Positions 10,147-18,713 of a stretch of 64,000 bases of DNA are shown piece after piece (the first letter of the stretch is position 1; the number at the start of each line of letters is the position of its first letter). The position numbers were made by a program, and so were the translations under genes. The stretch is from Occultella glacieicola (GTDB lineage: Bacteria; Actinomycetota; Actinomycetes; Actinomycetales; Beutenbergiaceae). Under the pieces are notes generated by a model. The model was not told the origin of the DNA and did not search any database. It saw only the letters and a list, made by a program, of their open reading frames with translations. The DNA lies in assembly GCF_004353825.1 (NCBI RefSeq), contig NZ_SMNA01000001.1:310001-374000 (forward strand), in the 5' to 3' direction.

Positions 10147-10968
10147 ATGACTCTCGAACTCGGCAGATACGGCGTCTGGTTGGGCGCTCCCAAGGTGGAC
10201 GCGATCCTGGCCGGGGAGGTGGAGCGGCTCGGCTACGGGACGCTCTGGCTCGGTGGCATCAACGACTCCGAGCTCGCCGCCCCGGAGGTGGTGCTCGCGG
10301 GTACGTCGTCGATCACGGTGGCCACCGGCATCGTCAACATCTGGGCGACGGACGCCGAGCGCACGGCGCGGTCCTATGCGCGCCTCGCACACACCTTCGG
10401 AGACCGGTTCGTCCTCGGCGTGGGCATCGGGCACCCCGAGAACACGAGCGAGTACGCCTCCCCGTACGACACCACCGTGGGATACCTGGACACCCTGGCC
10501 GCCCAGGGCGTACCGACCGCCCGGACCGTACTGGCCGCCCTCGGGCCCCGGGTGCTCGGCCTGGCGAGGTCCCGCACCGCCGGCGCTCACCCCTACCTGA
10601 CCATCCCGGCGCATACCCGCAGGGCGCGGGAGATCCTTGGCGAGGGTCCCGTGCTCGCCCCGGAGCAGAAGGTGGTCCTCGAGACAGATCCGGAGCGTGC
10701 GCGGGCGGTCGCCCGCGAGTTCCTCGCCCCGTACCTTGGCTTGTCCAACTACCTCCGGATGCTGCGTGATGTCGGCTTCGCCGAGGCGGACCTGGCCGAC
10801 GGCGGAAGCGACGCGCTCGTCGACCAGCTCGTGCTGCACGGGGACGCGGTCACCGTGGCCGCCGGCCTGCGCGCGCACCGGGACGCGGGCGCCGACCACG
10901 TGGCTGTCCAGCCGCTGACCGATCCCGTGCGAACCCTCGGTGAGCTCGCGCCGCTGCTCGACCTCTGA
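10147..10968 (+). CDS. LLM-class flavin/F420-dependent oxidoreductase
   Basis: 273 residues from an ATG at 10147. Sequence landmarks are those of luciferase-like monooxygenases: YGVWLGAPKVDAILAGEVERLGYGTLWLGG at the first strand-helix (residues 7-36), ATGIVNIWATDAE in the second, and FVLGVGIGHPENTSEYASPYD in the third. The shortened barrel is typical of the actinobacterial TIGR03620-like subgroup, usually assigned to coenzyme F420. Substrate unknown. The gene is divergent from the MerR-TipAS gene, sharing a 126-bp spacer, so it could be a target of that regulator. It converges on the flavoprotein at 10972 with a 3-nt gap. Confidence 0.9.
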   Translation: MTLELGRYGVWLGAPKVDAILAGEVERLGYGTLWLGGINDSELAAPEVVLAGTSSITVATGIVNIWATDAERTARSYARLAHTFGDRFVLGVGIGHPENTSEYASPYDTTVGYLDTLAAQGVPTARTVLAALGPRVLGLARSRTAGAHPYLTIPAHTRRAREILGEGPVLAPEQKVVLETDPERARAVAREFLAPYLGLSNYLRMLRDVGFAEADLADGGSDALVDQLVLHGDAVTVAAGLRAHRDAGADHVAVQPLTDPVRTLGELAPLLDL

Positions 10969-10971
10969 CCC

Positions 10972-12048
10972 TCACGCGGTCAGCCGGGCGGGCTCCCGGG
11001 TGCGCAGCAGGTGCCGCACCACATAGCCCGCGTCGCGGCCCGCGCCGCCGATCAGCATCGACGCGAACGCGTACTGGAACGGCACCCCGAGGAAGTACAG
11101 CCCCGGGAACTCCGAGACGCCGCGTTCGCTGACCGGGAACCCGGCCTCGTCGGTGACCGGCAGGTCGATCCAGGAGTAGTCGTGGCGGTAACCGGTGCAC
11201 CAGATCACGCTCGCGACCTCCACGGCGGTCCCATCCGCTACCGGCAGTCCGTCGTCGACCCCGGTCACCCGTCCGACCCGCCGCACCCCGGCGGCCCTCA
11301 GGTCCTCCTCACGCACCCGCACCAACGGCGCACCGTGGCTACGCACCTCGCCGCGCATGCGCCGTCCGATCGGGGTGCGCATGGTGAGCAGGTTCCGGGT
11401 GGCCCAGAACCAGATCGGCAGGACCACGCGGGCTTCCGGCCCTTCGATCCGGAACGGCATCTGACCGTTCGCCCGGCCGGCGAGGGTCGTGGGGTGGGTG
11501 GCGGCCGTCTCGTGGGCGATGTCCGCTCCTGAGTGCGAGGCGCCGACCACCAGGACGTCCCCCGGCGGCAGGTCGGCCGGGCCCCGGTACGTGGTCGAGT
11601 GCCACTGCCGGATGCCCGGGTCCAGGTCGGCCGCGAAACCCGGCACGTACGGCTCCTGGTGCGGCCCGGTCGCGACGACGACGTTCGGTGCCTCGAACCG
11701 CTGCCCGCCCGCTTCCGCCACGAACGATCCGCCGACCGGGCGCAGCGACTCCACCCGCACACCGGAGCGCACCGGCAGGGCGAAGTGGTCGGCGTAGGTC
11801 CGCAGGTAGGCCGCGATCTCGTCGCGATCGGGGAAGTGCCGCGGGTCGCCGGGGCAGTCGAGCCCGGGCAGCGAGGAGTACCTGGCGGGGGAGAACAGGC
11901 GCAGGGAGTCCCAGTGCCCCTCCCAGTGCGCGCCGACATGGTCCTGCGCGTCGAGGATCACGAAGTCCACGCCGGACTGGGCGAGGTGGTAGCCGGCGGA
12001 CAGGCCGGACTGGCCGCCGCCGATGACGATCGTGTGGTGCGTACTCAT
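10972..12048 (-). CDS. FMO-like flavin-containing NAD(P)H oxidoreductase
   Basis: 358 residues. I chose the ATG at 12048 because GGAAGGAA lies just upstream; a longer reading would add an unsupported 19 residues. FAD-binding GGGQSGLSAGYHL begins at residue 9 and the second (NAD(P)H) Rossmann motif VVGASHSGADIA is at about 157-168. ATGPHQEPYVPGF is the ATG motif of FMO/BVMO-type enzymes, and WCTGYRHDYSWI closes the FAD domain. The family oxidises amines, sulfur compounds or ketones in the cytosol; substrate cannot be read from sequence. It is transcribed toward the LLM gene and lies just downstream of the first TPR-LuxR regulator on the same strand. Confidence 0.88.
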   Translation of the reverse strand: MSTHHTIVIGGGQSGLSAGYHLAQSGVDFVILDAQDHVGAHWEGHWDSLRLFSPARYSSLPGLDCPGDPRHFPDRDEIAAYLRTYADHFALPVRSGVRVESLRPVGGSFVAEAGGQRFEAPNVVVATGPHQEPYVPGFAADLDPGIRQWHSTTYRGPADLPPGDVLVVGASHSGADIAHETAATHPTTLAGRANGQMPFRIEGPEARVVLPIWFWATRNLLTMRTPIGRRMRGEVRSHGAPLVRVREEDLRAAGVRRVGRVTGVDDGLPVADGTAVEVASVIWCTGYRHDYSWIDLPVTDEAGFPVSERGVSEFPGLYFLGVPFQYAFASMLIGGAGRDAGYVVRHLLRTREPARLTA

Positions 12049-12171
12049 GGCCGTTCCTTCCGTGGGTCGTGTCTCGACGCTAGGAAGGTGGCGCGCTGGG
12101 CGCATCGACCGTTCTGAGCATTGCCCGACGGCGGAGCGTGGGTATTTCTGCCGGGCGCGGCCGGCGTCGGG

Positions 12172-13851
12172 CTACTTCGGCGCCGTGCCGGCGCGGATCA
12201 CGTCGTGCTCGTAGGCCCACGCGGTCGCCGCGGAGCGGGAGGGTAGGTCCAGCTTCGCGAGGATGTTCCCGACGTGCCGGGCGACCGTCTTCTCGCTCAG
12301 GTGCAGCGTGGTGGCGATCGCCCGGTTCGTGTGCCCGGCGCCGATCAGCCGCAGCACTTCGACCTCGCGGGCGGAGAGCGGGTGGGCGGGGCGTGACGCC
12401 GCCCTCGGGTGCAGCAGCGTGTCCACCCGCGCGGCGTCCGGGGCCGCGCCGAGCCGGGCGAACGTCGCCGCGGCGCTGCCGAGCTCGAGGGCGGCGCCGG
12501 CGTCGTCGGCCAGCTCACGGCAGGCCAGCCCGATGAGTTCGCGGGTGCCGGCCTGCTCGTAGGGAGCCTCCAGGCTCGCCCACACGCTCAGGGCCGCTCG
12601 CAGCGGTGGCAGGGCGGCGGACGGATCGCCCTCGGTGAGCGTGGCGGCGCCGACGGCGTGGCCCGCGAGGGCCGCGAGGTACTGGCAGGATCGCTGCCCG
12701 GACAGGGTCGTCAGTTCGTCGGCGGCGCCGCGCACCGCGGCGGTATCCCCGAGGGCCCGGGCGATCGTGACCCGGGCGGCGAGCAGCACCGGCCGGGCGA
12801 ACGGGTCGACGGTCTCCTCGAGGGTCCGGGTGAGGGTCGCGGAGGCGGCGGATCCGTCTCCGCGGGCGAGCAGGAGCAGCGCGTATCCGGGCTGTGGCTG
12901 GCGGCCGAACGTATTGGCCCGCCGGAAAGCCTCCTCGGCGACGTCCCAGTCCCCGCGCAGCCGGTGCAGTTCGCCCTCCTGGTACCAGGCGTCGCCGGCC
13001 GCGCCCTGACCGGGCGGGTCGGAGAGCCGTTCCCGGGCGAGCCTGGCCTGGGTCGCGGCGTCGGCCCAGGCGCCGTGCAGCTGCAGCACCTGGGAGCGGT
13101 GCACCAGGCACTGGCCACGGTAGGGGACCAGCTCGGGCTGGCTCTCGCACCATCGGCTGAGCGCGGCCGTCCACTCCTGGGCCCGGCGCACGTCGAGCAG
13201 GATCCGGCAGGCGTCGATCACCGCGCAGTACGCGAGCCCGGCGATCATCTCGGTGACCTCACCGGCGGTGACCGCGACCATCACCTCGTCCAGATGGCCG
13301 ACCGCCGTGACCGCCTCCGCCGTCGAGGCCATCCCGGGCATCAGGGCCGCCCGGCCGGTGCCGAGCCTGGCGAGGGCCAGGAGGTCGGGGTCGCGGTGTT
13401 CGCGGCCGAGGTCGAGGGCCCGGCCGAAGAGGTCCTTGGCTCCGTCGGTGTCCCCGGCGAACGCCCGCTGCAGGCCGAGCGGAACCAGCAGCAGGCCCCG
13501 CTCGGCGCCGTCCAGGCCCGCCCCGTCGAGCACGGCACCGCCCCGTTCGAGCCATGCCCCGGCCTCGGACCATCGCCCGGCCTGGGTCAGGACGAACCCG
13601 ATCCAGAACGCGGTCCGGGCGGCCGCCGTCGGGTCGGTGTCGACGTCGAGCTGGAACCCGCTGGTGAAGGCGGCGATGCACTCGGCCTCGTTGCCGCTGA
13701 GGTAGGCCGCCTTCGCGAACCGGTCCAGGTCCGCGGAACCGAGCGGTGCGAGGTCGTCGGCCTCGCGCAGGGCGCGGAGCGCGCCCGCCCAGGCCCGCCG
13801 CTGGTACAGCGCCCGGCCGGTCTGGAGTGGGTCGGCGCTCGGCACGGACAC
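12172..13851 (-). CDS. LuxR-type regulator with long TPR-like N-terminal region (paralogue 1)
   Basis: 559 residues from a GTG at 13851; an in-frame stop lies a short way upstream and no better start exists. Residues 1-480 form alpha-helical pairs rich in Ala, Leu and Arg, resembling tetratricopeptide repeats (QRRAWAGALRALREADDLAPLG at the start), with no P-loop ATPase domain. Residues about 490-555 are a LuxR/GerE helix-turn-helix (LSAREVEVLRLIGAGHTNRA, then HLSEKTVARHVGNIL). The layout is that of an LAL-type regulator lacking its ATPase. The gene is divergent from the Old Yellow Enzyme gene across 280 bp and upstream of the FMO gene, so both are plausible targets. It is clearly related to 16930-18552. 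Confidence 0.9.
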   Translation of the reverse strand: MSVPSADPLQTGRALYQRRAWAGALRALREADDLAPLGSADLDRFAKAAYLSGNEAECIAAFTSGFQLDVDTDPTAAARTAFWIGFVLTQAGRWSEAGAWLERGGAVLDGAGLDGAERGLLLVPLGLQRAFAGDTDGAKDLFGRALDLGREHRDPDLLALARLGTGRAALMPGMASTAEAVTAVGHLDEVMVAVTAGEVTEMIAGLAYCAVIDACRILLDVRRAQEWTAALSRWCESQPELVPYRGQCLVHRSQVLQLHGAWADAATQARLARERLSDPPGQGAAGDAWYQEGELHRLRGDWDVAEEAFRRANTFGRQPQPGYALLLLARGDGSAASATLTRTLEETVDPFARPVLLAARVTIARALGDTAAVRGAADELTTLSGQRSCQYLAALAGHAVGAATLTEGDPSAALPPLRAALSVWASLEAPYEQAGTRELIGLACRELADDAGAALELGSAAATFARLGAAPDAARVDTLLHPRAASRPAHPLSAREVEVLRLIGAGHTNRAIATTLHLSEKTVARHVGNILAKLDLPSRSAATAWAYEHDVIRAGTAPK

Positions 13852-14131
13852 CGGGACGTCACCGGCCCGGTCGTCGCGTCGAGCCGAACCCGACGGCGTC
13901 GCTCACCTCATCGATGCTACGCGCGTGCGGGCCCGTGCGGGGCCGACCGGCGGGATGCTCAGGGACGACCGCGAAGCACCACGGCTGCCCCGGGGAATAC
14001 CTGTCGTCGTCGGAGGTTGGACACGAGGCGCGCCGGCCCGTCCGCCGGGGAACCAGACCACCCCGGAGCGGTCCGGCGCGGACCCACCCGTCGCCGTCAC
14101 CGCGGCCGTAGATCTCCGGGAGCCCGACCGC

Positions 14132-15229
14132 ATGAGCTTGCTGCTGACCCCGTTCAACCTCGGCAGGATCACGTTCCGCAACCGGCTCTGGGTCGCGCCC
14201 ATGTGCCAGTACTCGGCGGTCGACGGCGTACCGAACGACTGGCACCACGTGCACCTGGCGCAGTTCGCGTCGGGCGGTGCCGGCCTTGTCATCGCCGAGG
14301 CGACCGCGGTGGTGCCCGAGGGTCGTATCTCGCCCGGCGACACCGGCCTGTGGAACGAGGCGCACGGTGAGGGCTGGTCGACGATCGCCGCGTCGATCCG
14401 CGCTCGCGGGGCGGTCGCCGGTATCCAGCTCGCCCACGCGGGCCGCAAGGCGTCGACGTTCGCGCCCTTCGCCGACGAGCGGGGCTCGGTGCCCCGCGAT
14501 CGCGGCGGCTGGCAGACGGTGGCGCCGTCGGCGATCGCGTTCGAGGGACTCACGGAACCGGTGGCCCTCGACCTCGCCGGCATCGACGCCGTCGTGACCG
14601 CGTTCGCCGAGGCCGCCACGCGTGCTGTCGCAGCGGGATTCGAGGTTCTCGAGATCCATGCCGCGCACGGGTACCTGCTGCACCAGTTCCTCTCGCCACT
14701 GTCGAACCACCGCGACGACTCCTACGGCGGATCGCTCGAGAACCGTGCTCGCCTGCTGCTGCGGGTCGTGGCGGCCGTGGCCACGGCCGCGCCGGACGCG
14801 ACCGTGTTCGTGCGGTTCTCGGGCACCGACTGGGCCGACGGCGGATGGGACGTCGCGCAGACGGCGACCGTGGCGACCTGGGCGGCCGAGCGCGGCGCGC
14901 AGTTCTTCGACATCTCCAGCGGCGGACTCGTCGCCCACCAGCGGATCACGGTCGGACCCGGGTACCAGGTGCCGGTGGCGGCTCAGGTCCGCCGTCTCGC
15001 CGGGGTGCCGGTCAGCGCCGTCGGCGAGATCACCGACGGCCCGCAGGCGGAACAGATCCTCGAGGCCGGGGACGCCGACGCCATCATGGCCGGGCGCGAG
15101 TGGTTGCGAGACCCGCACTTCGCGCTGCGGGCAGCGACCGAGTTGGGCGAGACGGAGGCCGCGAGCTGGCCCCCGCAGTACCTGCGTGCTCGCCCGCGCG
15201 GGGCCAGTGCGCCGCAGCCCGTCCGGTAG
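14132..15229 (+). CDS. Old Yellow Enzyme family NADH:flavin oxidoreductase (YqjM/NamA-like)
   Basis: 365 residues from an ATG at 14132 with GGGAG upstream. An (alpha/beta)8 FMN barrel with the YqjM signature: Cys25 and Tyr27 in APMCQYS, which tune the flavin; HAGRKAS for the substrate-binding/FMN region; and HAAHGYLLHQFLSPLSNHR followed by DSYGGSLENR. The enzymes reduce activated C=C bonds of enals, enones and nitro compounds with NADPH and often act in detoxification. Length is normal. The gene is divergent from the first TPR-LuxR regulator and converges on a methyltransferase gene across a strong terminator. Confidence 0.95.
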   Translation: MSLLLTPFNLGRITFRNRLWVAPMCQYSAVDGVPNDWHHVHLAQFASGGAGLVIAEATAVVPEGRISPGDTGLWNEAHGEGWSTIAASIRARGAVAGIQLAHAGRKASTFAPFADERGSVPRDRGGWQTVAPSAIAFEGLTEPVALDLAGIDAVVTAFAEAATRAVAAGFEVLEIHAAHGYLLHQFLSPLSNHRDDSYGGSLENRARLLLRVVAAVATAAPDATVFVRFSGTDWADGGWDVAQTATVATWAAERGAQFFDISSGGLVAHQRITVGPGYQVPVAAQVRRLAGVPVSAVGEITDGPQAEQILEAGDADAIMAGREWLRDPHFALRAATELGETEAASWPPQYLRARPRGASAPQPVR

Positions 15230-15274
15230 CGCGTGCCGCACCACCCGAGTACTGCCACTGATCGGCGGACGTAA

Positions 15275-15303
15275 GCGCCGCCGTCGGGCTCCGACGGCGG
15301 CGC
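15275..15303. terminator. Bidirectional hairpin terminator between OYE and methyltransferase genes
   Basis: Perfect 13-bp stem GCGCCGCCGTCGG / CCGACGGCGGCGC with a 3-nt loop. It lies in the 85-bp space between convergent genes ending at 15229 and 15315. Confidence 0.85.
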
Positions 15304-15314
15304 CTGCGCCGCGG

Positions 15315-16451
15315 TTACGGCCGCGCCACGAAGTACGCGTTGAACGGGTCCGCCGGGACGTCCACGATCGCGACGTCGGTGAACCCGGCATCGCCGAGCA
15401 TCCGTTCGGCGAGCTGGGTGCCCCAGACGGTGCCGAGGCCGTCGCCGTCGAGGCCGAGGGAGACGCTCATGCAGTGGAACATCGAGATCGCGTAGAGGTA
15501 GCTGCCCCACGGCAGGGCGGCGTTGTCCTCGACGTTGCTGGACGCCTTGATGTCCACCATCAGGAACACCCCGTCCTCGCGCAGCGCCGACCGGATGTTC
15601 GCGAGCACCCGCGCGGGGTGGGCCTGGTCGTGGACGGCGTCGAACGCGGTCACCAGGTCGAAGTGACCGGGCTCGTCGACGCCGGCGACGTCGACAGCCT
15701 CGAAGCGGGTGTTGGTCAGTCCCCACTCGGCGGCCTCGGCGCGGGCGTTCGCGATGCCCTCGGCGGAGAAGTCGTAGCCGACGAACCGGCTGGCCGGGAA
15801 CGCCTTCGCCATCAGGTTGATGGCGTGCCCGGAGCCGCAGCCCACGTCGAGGACGTCGATCCCCGCCGTCAGCCGGTCCGGCAGCCCGGGGACGAGCGGC
15901 AGGATCCCGTCGACCAGGACCGCGTCGTTCACGGTGGCGGACTCCTCCGCCATGGTGGCCTGGAATCGCGGGTACTCGGCGTAGTCGAGCCCACCGCCGT
16001 GCTGCAGGCTCTCCAGCACCCGGTCCTCCACGCCGCCGAGCATCGGGATGTACTGCATGAGCTGGGCGAGGTTGTCCGGACCGGCCGCCCTGGTCAGCAC
16101 AGCGGCATGCGAGCGGGGGAACTCGAACGTCACGCGGGCCGGGTCGTAGCGGACGATCCCGGCTGCCGACAGCCCTCCGAGCCACTCCCGCACGTACCGC
16201 TCGTCGAGACCGGCCGCGTCGGCGATCTGCTGGCTGGTCGACGGCGGCAGGGTCGCCATCGTCTCGAACAGCCCGGCCCGGTGGCCGATGCTGGTGAGGA
16301 TGGCGATCGCGCTGGAGTTGAGGATCTCGAGGTAGCGGCCGGTGAGGGCGGCGGTCTCCTCAGCCTCGGTCGTCGACGCCCCAGAGGGCTCCGACGGGCT
16401 CGGCGGCGACGGGAGGGTGGTCGGGGCCGGGGCGGGGTAGGTCGTACTCAA
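15315..16451 (-). CDS. Class I SAM-dependent methyltransferase with N-terminal winged helix
   Basis: 378 residues. A Pro/Ser-rich tail (1-30) is followed by a winged-helix region (about 35-115: GHRAGLFETMATL, then QQIADAAGLDERYVREWLGGLSAAGIV) typical of O-methyltransferase-like and Rv2258c-like proteins. The Rossmann methyltransferase motif I is DVGCGSG at 202-208. Motif II/III regions follow as VGYDFSAEGI and FDLVTAFDAVHDQ. The protein methylates an unknown acceptor. Its start lies inside the upstream membrane-protein gene (92-bp overlap, same strand), so the two are translated from one message. The second TPR-LuxR gene lies just upstream on the same strand. Confidence 0.9.
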   Translation of the reverse strand: MSTTYPAPAPTTLPSPPSPSEPSGASTTEAEETAALTGRYLEILNSSAIAILTSIGHRAGLFETMATLPPSTSQQIADAAGLDERYVREWLGGLSAAGIVRYDPARVTFEFPRSHAAVLTRAAGPDNLAQLMQYIPMLGGVEDRVLESLQHGGGLDYAEYPRFQATMAEESATVNDAVLVDGILPLVPGLPDRLTAGIDVLDVGCGSGHAINLMAKAFPASRFVGYDFSAEGIANARAEAAEWGLTNTRFEAVDVAGVDEPGHFDLVTAFDAVHDQAHPARVLANIRSALREDGVFLMVDIKASSNVEDNAALPWGSYLYAISMFHCMSVSLGLDGDGLGTVWGTQLAERMLGDAGFTDVAIVDVPADPFNAYFVARP

Positions 16452-16755
16452 GGTGACTCTCCTTCTCGGGGGTTGCCACCGGCCCCGGCACGCCGCGCGT
16501 GTGGCGCAGGTACAGGACCAGCATCAGGCCGGTGGTGATGAGGTAGAAGCCGTGCAGGAACCAGATCGGCCCCGCCGGCAGGCTGTAGATGTACAGCGAA
16601 TGCACCACGTTGCCCGTGTTCGCGAGCAACAGGTTGCCGAGGCTGTAGGAGGCGAGGTCGCGGGTGCGGAGGGCCTTGAGGACCATCGGCATGACGCTGC
16701 CCGCGAAGATCACGGTGGAGATGCTGCCCGCCACCACGGCGACGCTGGCGTCCAT
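16360..16755 (-). CDS. Small three-helix membrane protein, SemiSWEET/PQ-loop-like
   Basis: 131 residues. I chose the ATG at 16755 because GGAGG lies 6 nt upstream; the adjacent GTG at 16758 would be only 3 nt from it. Three hydrophobic segments are at about residues 4-22, 40-57 and 64-84, followed by a Pro-rich cytosolic tail. The pattern VIFAGSVMPMVLKALRTRDLASYSLGNLLLANTGN, a Pro in helix 1 followed by a basic loop and SxSLGN, is like that of SemiSWEET/PQ-loop half-transporters, which are small and dimerise. This assignment is by pattern and modest. The last 92 bp overlap the methyltransferase gene, which suggests coupled translation. Confidence 0.72.
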   Translation of the reverse strand: MDASVAVVAGSISTVIFAGSVMPMVLKALRTRDLASYSLGNLLLANTGNVVHSLYIYSLPAGPIWFLHGFYLITTGLMLVLYLRHTRGVPGPVATPEKESHLEYDLPRPGPDHPPVAAEPVGALWGVDDRG

Positions 16756-16929
16756 CACGATCCTCCCTCGGACTCGGCGTGAACTGGTGCGTCTACGCTA
16801 GGAATTCCGGGGGTCCTGGCGAATCGGGAGAATCACCCAAACCTGCGACGCGGGTATGGGGTGTTCGTCCCAGGGCGCTCCCCGCCGCGGGGGTGCGGTT
16901 CCGCGGCCGGGGGTGCGGTCGTGCCGCGG

Positions 16930-18552
16930 CTACCCGAGCCGGGTCAGCCGGTGCTCGTGCGCCCAGGCGGCGGCCGCGGTGCGGGACGAGACGTCGATCT
17001 TGGTGAAGATGTTCGCCAGGTGCCGGTCCACGGTCTTGACGCTGATGAACAGGGCGGCGGCGGCGTCCCGGTTGCTCGCGCCCGCGGCGATCTGCCGCAG
17101 CACCTCCGCCTCGCGCGCCGTGAGCCCACCGGGCAGCGGGACGGTGCCCAGGCGGGCCACGTCCGGCAGTGCGCCGAGCTCGGCGTAGATCGCCACTGCC
17201 GTGGCCAGGTCGGACTCGGCCGCCGCGTCGTCGCCGAGCCCGGTGTGGGCGGTGGCGCACAACTCGTAGATCCGGGCGGTCTCGTACCGGGCTCGCAGGG
17301 TGCGGTAGCCGGCGGCGGCCCGGCGCAGCACGGGCAGCGCCTCCTCGTGGCGCTTGCGGGCCACCAGCACCGCGGCCCTGGCGTGCACCGCCCAGGCTCG
17401 GAAGCCCTCGGTGGCGTACTCGGCGGCGATCGTCTCGAGGTCGCGGCACAGCCGGTCCGCCTCGTCGACCCGGCCCTCGGCGATCGCGATCTCCACCGCC
17501 GGCCCCAGGAGCCGGGCGCAGGCGAGCCGGTCCCGGCCGGCCATGGTCGCCCGCAGCGCCGCACCGGCTTCGCGGACCCGGCCCTGCGTCAGATCGAGCA
17601 GAGCCGCACCGGGCTGGATCTCCGCGCCCAGTTCGTGGGCCCGGTCGAACGACTCACGGGCGCCGGTGGTGTCGCCGCGCAGCCGCCGGATCTCACCGAG
17701 CTGGTAGTACGCCTCACCGGCCACCCAGTTGTTGACGCCGGCCAGCTCGGCGCCGCTGCGCACGATGCCGGCCTCCGCCGTCGTCCAGTCACCCTCGGTG
17801 CAGAGCAGCTGCAGGCGGTGGATGCGGCAGATCCCGGAGTACACCACCTCGCCGCGGAACTGCTCGCACCACTGCTCGGTGGCCGCGGTCCAGGCCCGCA
17901 TCCGGCTCAGGTCGCCGAGGTTGTGACAGATGTGGATCACGGTGCAGTAGACGTCGCCGGCCCACTCGGGCGGCATCTGCCCGGCGAGCACCGGCAGCAT
18001 CGCCTCGTCCAACTGGGCGAAACCACCCGCGGGGTCGCCGGTGTGGGCGTCCGCGAGCCCGGAGAGCACGAGGCCGAGCGAGGTCAGCTGGGGGGCGTGG
18101 TACCGGCGTCCCATCTCGCGCAGGGTGGCCGCGGTCTCCCGGGCCGGGCCGACGCCGAAGAAGTCCATCTCGACGACGGCCTCCAGGTAGCGGAGGTAGC
18201 CGTGCTCGACGCCCTCGGGCAGCTCGGCGAGGATCCGCCGGGCCCGGTTCACCCATCCGGACGCGATCACGATGTCGCCGCGGATGAACCAGAGCAGACC
18301 GATGTTGAGGGCCTTCATGGCCGCACCGGTGGGGTCGCCCTCCTGCTGGTAGCGGTCGAAGACCTCCTCGGAGAGGTCGAGGGACTCGCGGGCCGCGCCG
18401 ACCCACCAGGTGGCCCGGCTGAGCAGGTCCAGGTCGGCCGTCGAGAGCGCGCCGAGGTTGCGAGCCCTGGACAGATCGCGGTGCGCGGCCTGCCAGTCCC
18501 CGCGGGCGAACTCCAGTCGCCCCGCATCCAGAACCGCTGTTGGATCATCCAT
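16930..18552 (-). CDS. LuxR-type regulator with long TPR-like N-terminal region (paralogue 2)
   Basis: 540 residues from the ATG at 18552. The helical TPR-like part (1-465) begins GRLEFARGDWQAAHRDLSRARNLGALSTADLDLL, paralleling paralogue 1. It ends with a LuxR/GerE domain (LTAREAEVLRQIAAGASNRD, then FISVKTVDRHLANIF and SSRTAAAAWAHEHRL). There is no ATPase domain. The two proteins share the same length class, architecture and end motif (SRxAAxAWAxEH), so they are paralogues by duplication. It lies upstream of the PQ-loop-like and methyltransferase genes on the same strand and divergent from a winged-helix protein gene. I infer control of the small membrane-protein/methyltransferase unit. Confidence 0.9.
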   Translation of the reverse strand: MDDPTAVLDAGRLEFARGDWQAAHRDLSRARNLGALSTADLDLLSRATWWVGAARESLDLSEEVFDRYQQEGDPTGAAMKALNIGLLWFIRGDIVIASGWVNRARRILAELPEGVEHGYLRYLEAVVEMDFFGVGPARETAATLREMGRRYHAPQLTSLGLVLSGLADAHTGDPAGGFAQLDEAMLPVLAGQMPPEWAGDVYCTVIHICHNLGDLSRMRAWTAATEQWCEQFRGEVVYSGICRIHRLQLLCTEGDWTTAEAGIVRSGAELAGVNNWVAGEAYYQLGEIRRLRGDTTGARESFDRAHELGAEIQPGAALLDLTQGRVREAGAALRATMAGRDRLACARLLGPAVEIAIAEGRVDEADRLCRDLETIAAEYATEGFRAWAVHARAAVLVARKRHEEALPVLRRAAAGYRTLRARYETARIYELCATAHTGLGDDAAAESDLATAVAIYAELGALPDVARLGTVPLPGGLTAREAEVLRQIAAGASNRDAAAALFISVKTVDRHLANIFTKIDVSSRTAAAAWAHEHRLTRLG

Positions 18553-18713
18553 GATCTGCTCCGGAACAACGGTATACCCGGGCCCGACGGCGGAAGGTCA
18601 CCTTTCCTCGCGATCGTCGCCGTGGTCGAGGGGGTCGTAGGGGGCCGTAGGGGTCAGGTGCTGACCGCTACCGCGCCTAGCCTGGGTGGCACACCGACGG
18701 CGAGGGGAAGCAG

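Noticed and set aside
13852-14131. Extra gene in the 280-bp divergent space between the first TPR-LuxR gene and the OYE gene
   Set aside because: Open frames here are short and start inside or run into neighbouring genes; nothing beyond the two promoters is supported.
12409-14370. 653-codon plus-strand frame across the first TPR-LuxR gene
   Set aside because: It is antisense to a regulator with a clear GerE domain and runs on through the intergenic region and into the OYE gene in the wrong frame.
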